A stretch of DNA of 64,000 bases from Clarireedia homoeocarpa (GCA_001465935.1 LNKV01000028.1:372001-436000), one strand, 5' to 3'; positions 23,736 to 36,098 are shown, counted from the first letter of the stretch. A program made the numbers and translations. Notes: a model not told the origin generated them from the letters alone.

Positions 23736-24705
23736 AATTATGTTCCGGGGAGCACAATATATGGTTAAGGCGTTATCAGAGAATTTGAGGGACATGGAAA
23801 AGGCTGCATAGCGATAGATGTATTGTGGCTTGGGAACGCAGGGTTGAGATAAGCTCACATGTTACGGCAGCGGGAGTCAAGGAGAGAATGATCTGGACTA
23901 AAATATCAATGAATCATTAGACCAATACCCCATTTAATTGTTTCTCGGCGGTAAAAACATCATACACTTCATCCACGTGCTCCCATATCACCAATACTTG
24001 ATTTTTTTGATTTTATATGAAAGACATATGGCCTGCGATAGGACAAACCGGTACCGCCGATCTGGCGCAAGTGTACCTCCAGATCGGGGTCGCATATTCG
24101 ACGTCACATTTGAGCCTGCATAATGCAACGCGGGCTGCAGCTTCTTCGCAGGCGCGGGACTACGCTAGCGGCTGAAATCCGAATCAGATGTGCACGTACC
24201 AGCTACCAAGTCTTATCAAGGTGTTTTAATTATGTGGCGGCAGCAGCGTGACACGTCATATAGCCACAGAGAACGCATGCTCTATCCTTTTCATACCGGG
24301 TGCCGGTATTGTCAGTAATGGAAGCTGTGCAAACGAGCGCGGTTTTGGTGTATTCCATAGCTGGATACTGCTAGCGCACGATCTCAGCCCCAAGAAGTGG
24401 ATACAGAGCTATTTTGACCATATACTTGGTCCCAAGGATACATGTAGTCCCTGTCGCTCCACGTTCTTAGTTTTGGCCAATCGCATAACACGGAAGATAT
24501 TCCATCTGCTAAATAATTGGTCAGCGTCAGCAGATGTAAGGTAGAAAACCGGGGGCTATAGCCTATACACCCAGCACACGTAATCGTACATAGCCCATCA
24601 GCTAGTCGGTACATATGATTATATATGTAAGCAACTTATCCCCGCTGCTCAGTACAAATAGTCCACTCGCAGTCCATACAGTTTTGAACAATCAAACTGG
24701 TCAAA
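23736..24705. other. Intergenic stretch, no supported gene
   Basis: No gene features are seen. It lies between the 3' end of the acyltransferase gene and a small candidate ORF. Confidence 0.6.
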
Positions 24706-24911
24706 ATGGTCCTCGGTTTTGATGGCGTAATGGTACGTACTTCTGTACTACTTACTTTATGTCGGACTTCGGAGTATAGCTCCCAATATCTCTAAAACTT
24801 TGTATCTAGGAAAAAAACCCATCGAGCTGGTTCTCGATTAGCGAGAACCCCACCTACTATAGTCTTAGACTCAAAAAGGTCAATCAATCAATCAATCAAT
24901 CACTAGCGTGA
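24706..24911 (+). CDS. Candidate two-exon microprotein (42 aa), doubtful
   Basis: An ATG in good context (AAAATGG) opens a nine-codon exon (24706-24732), followed by a GTACGT donor, a TATCTAG acceptor and a 102-base second exon (24810-24911) in the same phase. The predicted peptide has 42 residues and ends in a stretch encoded by an AATC tandem repeat. No homology is recognised. It may equally be the 5' end of a decayed gene or chance. Confidence 0.22.
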
Positions 24912-25234
24912 GCAGTGAGTGGGGGTGCAATACTCATACAAGTAATAATCTCTCTGTGTCACGATGCTATCTAGGATCATGGCACAAATGCAATACGAGA
25001 GATCTACCGGACGGATTTTCCCAGCTGGTCGCATCTATTGCAAACTTTGGTGCATACCCGTGCCGCCATAAGACGGAAGTGTGCTGCTGACATTCCACAC
25101 GGCCCACACCCTGACTGCAAGTGACTTGAAATGGTTGCGTGTATACGAGTACGCCGAACACGTTACCTAGTTGCATCATGTCTAGCATCGCAATGGCTAA
25201 TCCGTTCTCAATGTTACACTGTGTTACATGGCGG

Positions 25235-25271
25235 ATCTATATATTATCTATATATTATCTATATATTATCT
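25235..25271 (+). repeat. 11-bp tandem repeat
   Basis: About three copies of a TATATTATCTA-type unit lie about 170 bases upstream of the Ppo gene start. They form an AT-rich patch in its promoter region. Confidence 0.85.
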
Positions 25272-25444
25272 GCTGAACCATCTGTACCTAATCTCCTTCA
25301 AACTTCTCGTTTGCAAGTAATACGAATTCCTGTAGCACAATATAATTTCTGGCGAAGACGCCAATTTGTCTTCTATCATAGACAAGCTCTCTCAAGCGGT
25401 AGACTCCTTGAAGCAACACTATCAGGACAATCAAATCTCGAAAA

Positions 25445-28400
25445 ATGACAAGTGCACCCGACAAAGACAATATCCTGGCGGATCTAAAAGCCCTCGGGAT
25501 TCAAGATGCAGATACACTCCTCCATCTCTTCGGGACTGAAATCACAGGTGTACAGAACGACAACTCCCTCCTTCTCGAAAAACTCGTCCAACTCCTCGCC
25601 AGACAACCGCCATCCTCTACTATTGGCAAAACCCTTACTGCGACTTTTGTCAATACACTATGGTCAGCTCTGCCTCACCCACCTCTCGCGTCCCTGGGTA
25701 CACAATATAAATACCGTGAAGCAGATGGCTCCAACAATAACATCCGAGCGCCAGATCTCGGACGAGCAGGAAGTCCGTATGCCAGAACCGTGAAAGCGAG
25801 TTTTATGCAAAGTAAGGATTTGCCGGATCCTGGAGAGCTTTTTGATACTTTGATGAGTCGTGGAGAAGGCGATGAGGATTACGTAGAACACCCAACGGGA
25901 ATTAGTAGTGTTTTGTTTTATTTGGCGACGATTATTATTCATGATCTTTTTCTTACTGTGGGTTCAGCTTTACTCTTTCTTATAATGCCCATCATGAACT
26001 GGAAACTTGTACTTATGCGTCGCGTTCTAGGATCACTATGACCAGACCAGGTCTAAGACGAGCAGTTATTTGGACCTTGCTCCCTTGTATGGATGTGATC
26101 AGGATGAGCAAAATGCGGTCCGAACATTCGCGGATGGAAAATTGAAACCCGATTGTTTCTCCTCGAAACGAATTTTGAGCTTTCCTCCAGGAGCCGGCGT
26201 CATGTTGATCATGTTCAACCGTTTCCATAACTACGTCGTGGGAATGCTTGCCCAGTAACCCCTCCTCTCCTTGTTTTATACCCCCGTTACCAATCACTTC
26301 ATCCACTCGTCTTTGTACAGTCTTCTCATTGCTGACATATTTGCAGAATCAACGACAATAATCGGTTTTCACCACCTCCCCCAAATGCAGATAAAGCGGC
26401 CATACTCAAGTATGACAACGACCTCTTCCAGACAGGACGTTTAATAACCTGTGGGCTATACGTCAACATCGTTCTCAAAGACTACGTCCGCACTATTCTT
26501 AATTTGAACCGTACCTCATCAACATGGGATTTGGATCCCAGAGTTGAGGAAACCAAGAATCTGTTAAATACGCCTGCTGCAGCAGCTGTAGGGAACCAAG
26601 TTTCTGCAGAATTCAATTTAAGTCCGTCTTTCGAATCCTTCACCTTCCCGTCATGTGCATCTCTATCCTTATGCGAAAAGTACTGATGTTGAACCTACAG
26701 TCTACCGTTGGCACTCAGCCGTATCCCGCAAAGATGAAGAATGGACGAAAGAAGAATATGCCAAACTCTTTCCGGGAAAGAATCCTGCGGATGTTACTAT
26801 ACCGGAACTTCTTCGTGGTTTGCAGACATTGGAGAATAATCTACCGAATGATCCGCAGCTGAGAGAATTTGCCGGTCTAAAGAGAACGGAACAGGGCTCA
26901 TTTAGTGACGATGAGCTTGTAAGAATATTCAGTGATGCAGTGGAGGATAGAGCTTCTGCTTGTGAGTTGAATGGCTATTTTGTTGGATAATTCCAATCTC
27001 ACACCTCAACACCCTCTACATTCTACTGCCGCCCCCTCTTTAATATATACTCCATTTCTTTATATTCTCCCCAGAATTTCACTAATAATCTACTCACAGT
27101 CGGTGCAAACCGTATCCCCCCAATTCTTCGCTCCATCGAAATTCTCTCTATTCAGCAATCCCGTTACTGGAATATGGCGACCCTCAACGAATTTCGCAAG
27201 TTCGTTGGCCTAACACCACACACCACATTCTCTGATATCAACCCCTCTCCATACGTTTCAGAGAAACTGGCACAGTTTTATCCTACTCCCGACCATGTCG
27301 AATTATATCCAGGCATTGTGGTCGAGAAGACTAAACCACCAGTTGCTCCTGGAAGTGGACTGTGCGTGGGCTATTCAATCAGTTATGCGATTTTGAGCGA
27401 TGCGGTGGCGCTGGTCAGGGGTGATAGATTTTATACTGAGGACTATACGCCGGGGGCGTTAACAGCTTGGGGGTCAGTTTTTGGTGTCTTATTTCTCAGT
27501 CCCCCTTCATTTACCTGCTGGGCTTCTTCTCAAGTGAAGTCACTAATATTTTAACCTAAACAGATATAACCTCATTCAGCCCAATCTCTCAATCGACGCC
27601 GGCTGCGTCATGCACAAACTGGTACTTCGGGCTTTCCCATCTCATTTCGCACCGAATTCCATCTACGCCCACTACCCCTTTGTGACACCTAGTGTCAATC
27701 ATGAGATCCAGACCTCACTTGACAGAAAGGAAATGTATAGCTTTGAACGGCCGAAACTACAACCAGAGTTGCTGGTTATAAATGATTGGCAGAAATGTAA
27801 GGAAATCTTAAGTGATAGTGGGAAGTGGAAAGTGGGTTGGGGAGAAGCGATTGAGTTTTTGAGCTCCACGGGAGAGAAAAACGATAAGGCGAAGGACTCA
27901 AGTTATTGCCTAGCGGGTGATGGAAAGGTCAATGATTTGTCAAGGGGGTTAGTAACTTCTTGCTTTTATCCCTCTACTACTCCTACTACCACTTCCCTAT
28001 CTGTTTCTTCTCAATTCCCCTCTTTCAATGGGACGCCCAACAAGTACTCTACCTCCATAACAAACTTCTACAAAACCAACTTCGTCGACCTCCTCACCAC
28101 CCACCGCATTCAGGTTTCCGCTCCCTCAAAGGGTGTCTCTAATGGAAAAGGTGGAAAACTCACATACCGTATCGACATCGTGAAACAAATCACGCAAAGG
28201 ATCTTTACCAGATTCGCCGCCGCGGTGTTTGATATACCGCTTATTACGAGTTCCAGTTCAAGTTATAGCAAAAACAGAGATGGGAAAGATGGTGGAAACG
28301 AAAATGGGAAGAGGAATGAAATAGGAAGTAACAAACGATACACGGAGGAAGAACTTTATAAAGTACTTGAACTTTGCTTCGTGTGTATTTTTGAGAATTT

Positions 28401-29633
28401 GGATGTAACGACGGCGTTTGAAGTAAACATAGGCGCCCAGAATGTAGCGGGTGTGCTAGGAAAGGTGCTTGAGGAGAGAGCGAGGGAAGTGAGTGGATTG
28501 TGGGGAATGATTGAGGGCGTGGAGGAGAAAGTGAAGCATTTAGTTAAGGATGCAGTAAGAGTCCTGTTAAGGAGAGTTAACAGATCTGCCAAGGAGGATG
28601 AGGATAGGGTGCAGAACGGGACGAATAATGACAAGAAAAGGCAAGAAGAGGAGGAAAAATATGGAAATAATGAGAGGAAAGAGATTCTAAACGGGTATGG
28701 AAAGGAAATGATCTCACGATTCCTTCATGGCGGAGAGAAACTAGGATGGGATTTAGGAAAAGTCGTGTGGGAACAGCTGTATGTGTTCCTTCTTCATTTT
28801 CGTATTTTCTTTCAGTTCTCTCACTTCACTTCTTCTCTTCTTCATCTTCTTCCCCAACTTCTTTTCAGTTATATCTTGCAAATTCCTCTACTACTCTTCC
28901 GAGCTGACCCGAATTTACAAACCAGTCTTCCAACCGCCGCTTCAATGACAGCAAACCAATCACAAGTTCTCTCACAAGTTCTTGAGTTCTACCTCTCCAG
29001 TCCAGTCGGAAAGGAGTATTTACCAAGATTATACGAGCTAGCTCATATGAAGGGAAAAGAGAGTGACGAAGAATTAATGAGATTGTATGTGCTTCTATTA
29101 CCCATGAAATAGAAAAAAAAGGAGCAAAGATAAAGTGCTAACAAAGGACGCATTCTAGTTTCCTGGAAGGCGCACGACTTAATTCTACAGTCGGTACAGT
29201 TCGCTATTATAAGCCTTCTGATGCAGCTGCTGCGATCCAATCTTCTACCTCAGTTCCTTCGTCCATATCTACTCCTTCCCCCTCTCCAATTCAACCCACT
29301 CTCCTCAACCTCCCGCTCGCCCACCACTCCCCAAGCATCTTCCCATCCCCCGAGAACGTCGACCTCACACGCCCCCTCGACACATATCTCATGTTTGGAT
29401 GGGGACGGCATGCATGCATTGGGAGAGAGATAGCTTTGATGGGGATGGTGGAGGTTTTCAGAGGGGTGGTAGGATTGAAGGGCGTTAGACTTGATTCTAG
29501 AAATGGGGTTAAGGGAATAAAAAAGGTTCGATTGGACATGCCTGGTGGCCTTGAGGCGGTAGGGTATTTGGATAATGCGTGGGGAAGCGTGAACGTGTTT
29601 CCGCAGGGGTTGAGTGTGCTTTGGGATGAGTAG
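25445..29633 (+). CDS. Psi-factor producing oxygenase (heme dioxygenase/P450 fusion)
   Basis: Relatives oxygenate linoleic or oleic acid at C8 or C10 in an N-terminal heme peroxidase domain and rearrange the hydroperoxide in a C-terminal P450 domain, making oxylipins that tune sporulation. Nine exons give about 1133 residues: 25445-25957, 26031-26254, 26347-26621, 26701-26961, 27100-27472, 27564-27951, 28045-28778, 28926-29084, 29159-29633. The distal His is near H166 (IIIHDLF). The catalytic Tyr and proximal His are Y339 and H342 in YRWHS. RLITCGLYVNIVLKDYVRT is strongly family-like. The P450 part has ANQSQ near 933, whose Asn and Gln take part in diol synthase activity in relatives, and the heme-thiolate Cys near 1062 in FGWGRHACIG. 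Two odd low-complexity inserts, rich in Ser/Asn/Gly and Lys/Glu, sit in the P450 domain. The exon 6/7 and 7/8 junctions are the least certain. Whether it is a diol synthase or a 10-dioxygenase is not decided. Confidence 0.92.
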
Positions 29634-30608
29634 AGGAAAGGAGAAGATGCAGGGGCAAACGGAGAGGTGGAACGGGAAGATAGTTTTATTGGATAAATAC
29701 TCAAACTACTTAATTAAAGAACAAGCATATAATCACCCCGTGAGAATAAAAACAATACTTGCCTATCCCATCCAATGTTCTTGCAATTCACTACTAATCT
29801 AAATCCACTTCCATCCTTCCATTGCAAAATACAACACAAACGTCTCTATAAAACCGCCCTAACAATCTAACAATCGCAAGAGAGTGCTCGAGATTTCTAG
29901 AGTAGCCACTATGTAGACGAAGTAAAGTGCAGTCGGAACCCTTTTAAAACATGCAATATATTTCAAAATCGAATAATTAATATTAATAAAAGGTCCAATG
30001 GAGGGAATTGCAGTGGGGATTTGCTTTTTTTGGCGTGAAGGTTGGAGTTGGGGGTATCAGTGAAATGCTGCTTAGTAATGACCAAACCACCTTACTTCGT
30101 ACGTAAATACTGGCGCATTACTAAGCAGCATTTCCTGACAGGGGGGGAATGAGTGAACAGAGTGAGTGCTCAGGAGAAGTTACAATTTGGGGGGAGTAGA
30201 TAGACATCTTAGGGGAAGGTGAGTAAACTCAAAAACTAAGAGCACGAGGCTGGGAGGGAAGGTGGATTTTTGATTACTGTAATCTTAAGGTTACTTACTA
30301 CACTTTCACTTCGCGCTCAATTGCGTTTACTGTAAGTACATACACAGTGAATGCTACGAAATGGGCGGTTGCACGAAATGAAGATGGTGCTTTTTGAATT
30401 ATTGGGACTGATATATATATATGAACACACTTTTTATACTCCTATTGATGAAAGAAGATGTACAGAAACGTGAGATCAAAGCTCGACAAAGTACAGCAAC
30501 GAGATACGTATTTCACAAAACACAAATGCTGTCAGCTGCTATCCTGACCCTGACCATTTCACTCCAATCTAACCGGTTCTGTAATCATCTGCCTGTCATC
30601 GTATATAC
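29634..30608. other. Intergenic stretch with a hairpin
   Basis: No gene is seen. It contains the perfect inverted repeat described separately and a short TA microsatellite near 30410. It separates two convergent genes. Confidence 0.6.
30062..30134. repeat. Perfect 19-bp inverted repeat, 35-bp loop
   Basis: The arms 30062-30080 and 30116-30134 are exact reverse complements and would fold into a stable stem. It could be a minimal MITE-like hairpin, a fossil of a palindromic insertion, or an RNA structure near the 3' end of a gene. No internal gene is present. Confidence 0.9.
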
Positions 30609-31638
30609 CTAAATTGGTGACACTGGACTAGCTGCCCTCATCTGCGGCTCTCTCAAGTACGGCGACGCACGCGACCCATTCGCCCTATCCACAATCGACC
30701 TATGTCTCGGAAAGCTCATTCTCACTGGACTCCTACTAATACTCCTCACATGATCCGAGCCTCCCCTTCTCCTATTTCCTCTCGTACCATTCTTTAAAAA
30801 CGTCTTCGTAATCCCGCCACTCATGACTGCCGCCGCCAGACTAAAAACCCATACCATCCACTGCAACGCGAGCATCGGCTTGCCCGCCTGCATCTCCAGC
30901 CCGCCCGCATTGCCATCGCGACGCACAGCCAACGCAGCACCCGCGCTCGTCAACGCATATGCGGCCGCGAACGCGACCCCCGCGCTGGCCCAGAACAACG
31001 CGCAGATGAGCTTGATGTGGAAGCGGGAGTTGACTCCCGAGCGCTTGACGATGGAGCGCGCGTGCATGAGGGCGAGGAGAGCGGCGAGGAAGAGCACGGA
31101 TGCGAGCGCGGGAATCACGAACGAGGTGTTGGTTTGCAGGTCTAGCGCGTATTGGATGGTGGGTTGCGGGGTGGTGAGGTTGTACACGGCGATGAGGGAG
31201 CGGGCGGATTTGCCGACGGAGGGACCGCAAGTGTGGAGACTTGTGAGGGAGGGGGCGCAGAGTGCTGGGGCAAAGAGGAGGTATTAGTGTATGGAGGAAG
31301 ATAGGAAAGAGAATGGGTGGGAGATGAGCTTACAGGTGTAGGAGAAGCGGACGCCGGTTCCGTCAAGATGAGCCACGTATACATTTTCCATGCCTGGGGA
31401 GTTTGTTGCACAGCCTATGAGGATAAGAACTAAATGATTGTTAGTTGTTGTACGCGGTGGGTAGTGCGACAGGATGCTTACTATGGAATAGAAGAATAGG
31501 TAACGATAAGACGTACAGTCCGAAGGTAAGTAATGCTACCTTGAATCGTTCTGAAAGTCTGATTAGCACCTTCTGGAATAATAGTAAGTAGGATGCTGAC
31601 TTACCCCAGCCGCCCATAACTCTAGTTTTTGCCGGCAT
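30609..31638 (-). CDS. Four-TM membrane protein, Fig1/claudin-like
   Basis: Four exons on the minus strand (31638-31605, 31550-31482, 31429-31334, 31264-30609) join in frame to give 284 residues. The first membrane segment (ALLTFGLYVLSLPILLF) leads into IGCATNSPGMENVYV, a pattern reminiscent of the Fig1 family of fungal mating Ca2+ regulators, followed by an extracellular loop with two Cys (SLCAPS, HTCGPS). Three further membrane segments follow (about 127-148, 160-190 and 205-225) and the Arg/Ser-rich tail is cytosolic. The large last exon is strongly GC-rich, unlike most of the window. The Fig1 assignment rests on topology and a short motif, so a SUR7/PalI-type or other tetraspan protein remains possible. 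Confidence 0.62.
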
Positions 31639-34600
31639 CGTGGATTAATGATCTTGATACGAGAATCTAAGGAAGAAGCGCAGAGATGAGTGCCACCTAA
31701 GCAACTCTTTGCAGTCTTCAATGCAGCAAATAATTATGCAAGTTAACTTGAGTATTCTTGCATATGGAAAGACGGCAGTATTCATTTTAAATGATATGAA
31801 GTGAAAAATCTCCTGTTCTCACGGTGGTAGGGCTTTGAGTCATGTGGCGGCGAGGCGTTGGCCAGTCTGCATAGCGATTAAGGTGTTGATGAAGAGCTTT
31901 TTTATTCATGCCCAACGAAGGTCCGAAAACGGCCAGCAACATTATATCTACTTCCTGGATATGATGATCGCACGAATGTCTTTGGCATAACGCAAGATGG
32001 AGGCGGGGAAATGACTTGCAGCAGTTGGGTATACGAAAATAGAAACGCTTCAATCTAAAATGATGGCGAAGAAGTTTTTCGCCAGGGAGGGTCAGGTTTG
32101 GGGCCGTCTTGCAAAGCTTCTTGCCAGATAGGGCGGGAGCGACCTTGTGGAAGACCGAGAACTTGGAGAATAACTTCTGGAGAGTTCATCTCCCGGAAAC
32201 ATGCGGCATGAGGATTTTGGACAAGCAAAACTTATGTGTCGCCGAATGAAGTATACTCCGTCTCTCATGCCATCATGGATTAGATGAGAATCAGATATAC
32301 CACACATGCGCAGCAGGACTCTTCTCCCAGTCGCCCTTGCTTAGAAAATGTATTCTATAAATCCAGTGGACATACACTGGGACCAAAATAGCCACAAAAT
32401 CAACCCCTCTCGCCTCTCTGATACTTCACTAAGCGCCGATTAGTTGTCCTTGTTCGTGCTTCGATGAAGAGTGCAGGAGCAATGACGAGTATGGTTGCTT
32501 ACACCGAGCAATTGATGGGAAATGGCATCCTCAATCCCGGCGTGACAGTAATGACTGGCGATTCGACCTGGTACAACTTCCAGGGCGAGACATCTGTCAC
32601 CAGAGCTCGAGATGTCCGAGAGCAGTTGTTCAGGTTATTAGGACACCACATCCTACTCCATCGGAAGACTCTGGAGAAAAATGATTCTGAACCAAGTTTA
32701 CATCTTTAGAAAAATGTAAAAGGCTTTAGTATTTTGGTTCTATGCTAATATCACCGACGCGCTTTCGACAGTAATCAACCCAGCCTTATCCTTGGTATCC
32801 TACCTTTCACTAGAAGTGCAAGTATTTGAATTTGCCGTTCTTCCAAGCTCTTCCAGAGGAGCAGTACTGTACAAGTAGTTGCCACAAGTCACGCGTTTTC
32901 GCACTATTCTTGCGTTTCTGGTTGGGTTTTAAGCAGAATGGGAAGAAAAACTTTTAGGGGCCGAATTTGTTGGTTTTCTGGCCATCGTCCCGACCCAAAA
33001 AATTGCTGGTACTAGCAAATCGCCATCAACTCCTATCCAGCACAGGCGAAAAGTCCTCCCTTCGCACGGCCCAACTAGATCCTGGCTGACATCACGGCCG
33101 GCACTGGTACCACTGGTAAACGTGTTGATCTCCTTATATCTCCGTAAGAGCCCCCTAGAAATAACTCAACGCCGCCGGACAAAAGGACCTCTGCGATAGT
33201 CTAACCTGCTGCAAAATTTGACAGCTCAAATACTTCGACGACGTGTGCAAAGCGGAGGTGACCAGATCCACCCCGTCGATTATTGTGCCTCTAGATCTAA
33301 GTAGTCCAAAAAAGCGTGGCTAAGGGCTGCGCGACAGGGGACCACGAAGTAAGCTTCCCTAGAATTTTAGCTACAGTAATTCAGATGCTCATTGACGATT
33401 AGATCAACACCAAGGCTGTGGAAATGGAAGCTGGACTCATTAATACTTAATTCTGTTCCTACATGCTCTCTGTTGTATGGTATGATAGAGAGAGTGCTTA
33501 TTAGATTGGTTCAGATGATCAGCAACCAAATCAGACCGCTGGCACTCGCGCTGGCAAAGCTTGGATCATCATCGAATCATTGAATGGGTACAACAAGGTC
33601 CTATTTGGGCCCAATATAGCTATCACTATTCGGATTCCTCTTTCACTGGCCACTTATCAAGATCTCTACTTACTTTTACTTATTCTCGCTTCCCACTCTA
33701 TCTCCTCCGCTTGCCTTACTCTCTCGGGCCGTAACCCTTCCTTGTACAGTAGGAGGTCTAACTGTACAAGCGCTGCAATGCCCGCTGGAAATCGACATAC
33801 TTGAACACTCACATCTCGACCCGGGGCGGTTGGTGGTTGTTATACTATTTATCGAGCAATACCCGATGCGCGAGATGTTTCATGTATACATCCGCTTGGA
33901 CATAGCAAACCTATGGTAGGACCGGTGTTGCCATTAGGAATGGTGTACCCAGAACAATGAAAACTCAGACACCAGAACATACATGACACTACCTACTGTA
34001 TGCGAAGTGATATTTCCAACCTATAAAAGCGCTCACACATACTGTTATACCCCCTAATCACTTACTGTTAGACTCCGGCGAGGGTCCAGGAGGTGACTTG
34101 CCAGCTTGAATGGGAATGCAGTGGGTGAGTTAATATCCCAGTGGCTCGGCTCAGTGCCTTTGGGTTCTGAATTTCCCAACAACAATCCTCCTGCCGGCTG
34201 CACGGCTTTGTCAAGCTGTGACAGGAGCAGCTGAAAATTATGTATAGTGCATGATTTCGTTTCCTAAGTATCGGGAATGCTCATATGGATAATTTGACGT
34301 TGTAACAGTGATATTTGAAAACTATGAGGTTCGCTTTTTGCCTTTCATGCCCCTTAAGAATCTGTTTTGTTCACGTGCGGCAGATGGTATCTAGAAATAC
34401 GCAATCTAGTTATCGAAGAGACCCAGACTAACTCTTTGTCGTGATAATCACTTAGACTTAGGGGCCCTTGTGCCGTCTTAATAAAAATAAAATTTCTTTC
34501 GACGTTTTTGGAAATCTCCGTTCTGAGAAAAACAAAAAAAGCTCATTGCGGCGCGCTTAGAAGGTGATTTCTTTGACCAATGCAATGCCCTTTATTCTTC

Positions 34601-34712
34601 GTAAGATTCGTCTTGAACACTTCAAATTTCGTCTTCTCGCCCACTGAATTGGTAATAACAATTTGCAAAATCATCGTACACTTTTGGTCCCAAAGAAAGC
34701 CCTCTTCCAATA
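31639..34712. other. 3-kb intergenic stretch, no supported gene
   Basis: An 81-codon frame at 32464-32709 has an ATG and an ordinary composition but no recognisable domain. I see no transposon ends here. Several stop-dense AT-rich blocks suggest old, decayed sequence. Confidence 0.5.
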
Positions 34713-36098
34713 ATGTCTGAACCAACACTTGACCTTCTCGACGAGATTCTGAATGAGGGAGCAAGTGAGGTGGAAAGCGAACAACAAAGTGAGCTTCCAG
34801 CTGAACAGCCGGGCGAGGAGGTAACCGAGCAACCAACTGAGCGTCGATCTGAGCGACTGGCCGAGCGATACCATCAGATCGTAATATCTGACGAAGAACT
34901 TCGCTCTGGACAAACCTCCTATGATACTATTCAAAGTGGCGTCAACGAGTTCCACAAAAATGGTTTCGTAATTCTGCAGAATGCAATTCCTGTCGAGACC
35001 ATAGATAGATATCACACTAAATTGCAAGCCGACGCAGTCCAAAAACTCGAGGATCCAAACCTTATCTACAACTCTGGATACAACTCCAACACCAATTTTT
35101 CTTTCTCACCTCCGCTTTCAAAGAAGTGGCTCATCGAGGATGTCTGGGCAAATAAACATGCCGCAGCTATCATGGAAGCGATCTTCGGCCTTCCACAACT
35201 CGTTTATGCGAATGCAACTGTAGATATACAATCGACAGATCGCCAAGCCGTGCATTGCGACTCCTATGGTACGCTCGCTTCATTCCCGCTGTGCATCGAA
35301 GTCTCCATCTATCTTAATGATGTGTCCGCCGCGACTGGTGCTCCAGAAATCTGGCCCGGCTCACACAAAGGGTGGACAATTAAAGACCAAGCGTCACACG
35401 GACGAGGCTGGATCAAGGGATCGGCGTTCAGTCGTCGTGCGAATCGTACGCCTCCAGTTCAACCAGAGATCCCGAGAGGATCGGTCATCTTGCGTGATTT
35501 GAGGACTTGGCATGCGGGAATGGGAAACCAAAATGAGTTGGAGGATATGAGGGTTCAGTTAGCATTTATGTATTTCCCAAGATGGTTTCGTAGTCCAATG
35601 AGGGTGGTTCTGCCAGCGGATTGTAAGGAGGTGGTGCAGGGTTGGAAGGGGGTAGATGCGCTAGGGGCAGTGGAGTTTGTGGACCTGAAGAGAGGAGAAG
35701 AGCTGGACCACTTGGATGCAGAGAGATGTATGTTAGGACAGTTGAACTTTGGACAAGATCCAGAGAAAAACGTGAGAAGAGTATGGGAAGAATGTGATGA
35801 GAAAGAGGGAAGAGGGGAGTTGGACTTTCTGCAGGTGACGGAGGCAGATTATTGGGTTCCTGGGAGGGAGGAGAATCATGGGAATAGTGGTAAGAACAAG
35901 AACAAGGGCAAGGGCAAGGGAAAAGGTAAGGGAAATAAACCCACGGGATCAGGAGTTGAAGGGAAGAAAGATAAGGATAGGAGCAAAAAGGGAAAGAAAA
36001 ATAAGGATAAGCCGTTGAAACCACAAGGAGGCGGCGTCAAGAAGAATAAGAAGGGCTCGAAAAGAAAGGAGAAGCGAGGTCGTAAGGCGGAAACATGA
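34713..36098 (+). CDS. Phytanoyl-CoA dioxygenase (PhyH)-like protein with Lys/Gly tail
   Basis: This intron-free gene encodes 461 residues of the Fe(II)/2-oxoglutarate-dependent PhyH family. The iron triad is visible as H181-x-D183 (VHCDSYG) and H267 (RTWHAGMGN), and R280 is placed to bind 2-oxoglutarate. EFHKNGFVILQNAIP near residue 80 is the usual family opening, and GAPEIWPGSHKGW is a core strand-loop. Two parts are unusual. Residues 16-55 are Glu/Gln-rich with repeats of the S/TERR type. The last 75 residues are almost wholly Lys, Gly and Asn with an alternating KGKGKG run, likely a nuclear, nucleolar or RNA-contacting tail. The substrate is unknown; many fungal PhyH enzymes work in secondary metabolism, but no cluster is seen here. 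Confidence 0.9.
   Translation: MSEPTLDLLDEILNEGASEVESEQQSELPAEQPGEEVTEQPTERRSERLAERYHQIVISDEELRSGQTSYDTIQSGVNEFHKNGFVILQNAIPVETIDRYHTKLQADAVQKLEDPNLIYNSGYNSNTNFSFSPPLSKKWLIEDVWANKHAAAIMEAIFGLPQLVYANATVDIQSTDRQAVHCDSYGTLASFPLCIEVSIYLNDVSAATGAPEIWPGSHKGWTIKDQASHGRGWIKGSAFSRRANRTPPVQPEIPRGSVILRDLRTWHAGMGNQNELEDMRVQLAFMYFPRWFRSPMRVVLPADCKEVVQGWKGVDALGAVEFVDLKRGEELDHLDAERCMLGQLNFGQDPEKNVRRVWEECDEKEGRGELDFLQVTEADYWVPGREENHGNSGKNKNKGKGKGKGKGNKPTGSGVEGKKDKDRSKKGKKNKDKPLKPQGGGVKKNKKGSKRKEKRGRKAET

Noticed and set aside
32464..32709. 81-codon open frame considered as a small secreted protein
   Set aside because: There is no signal peptide and no cysteine pattern.
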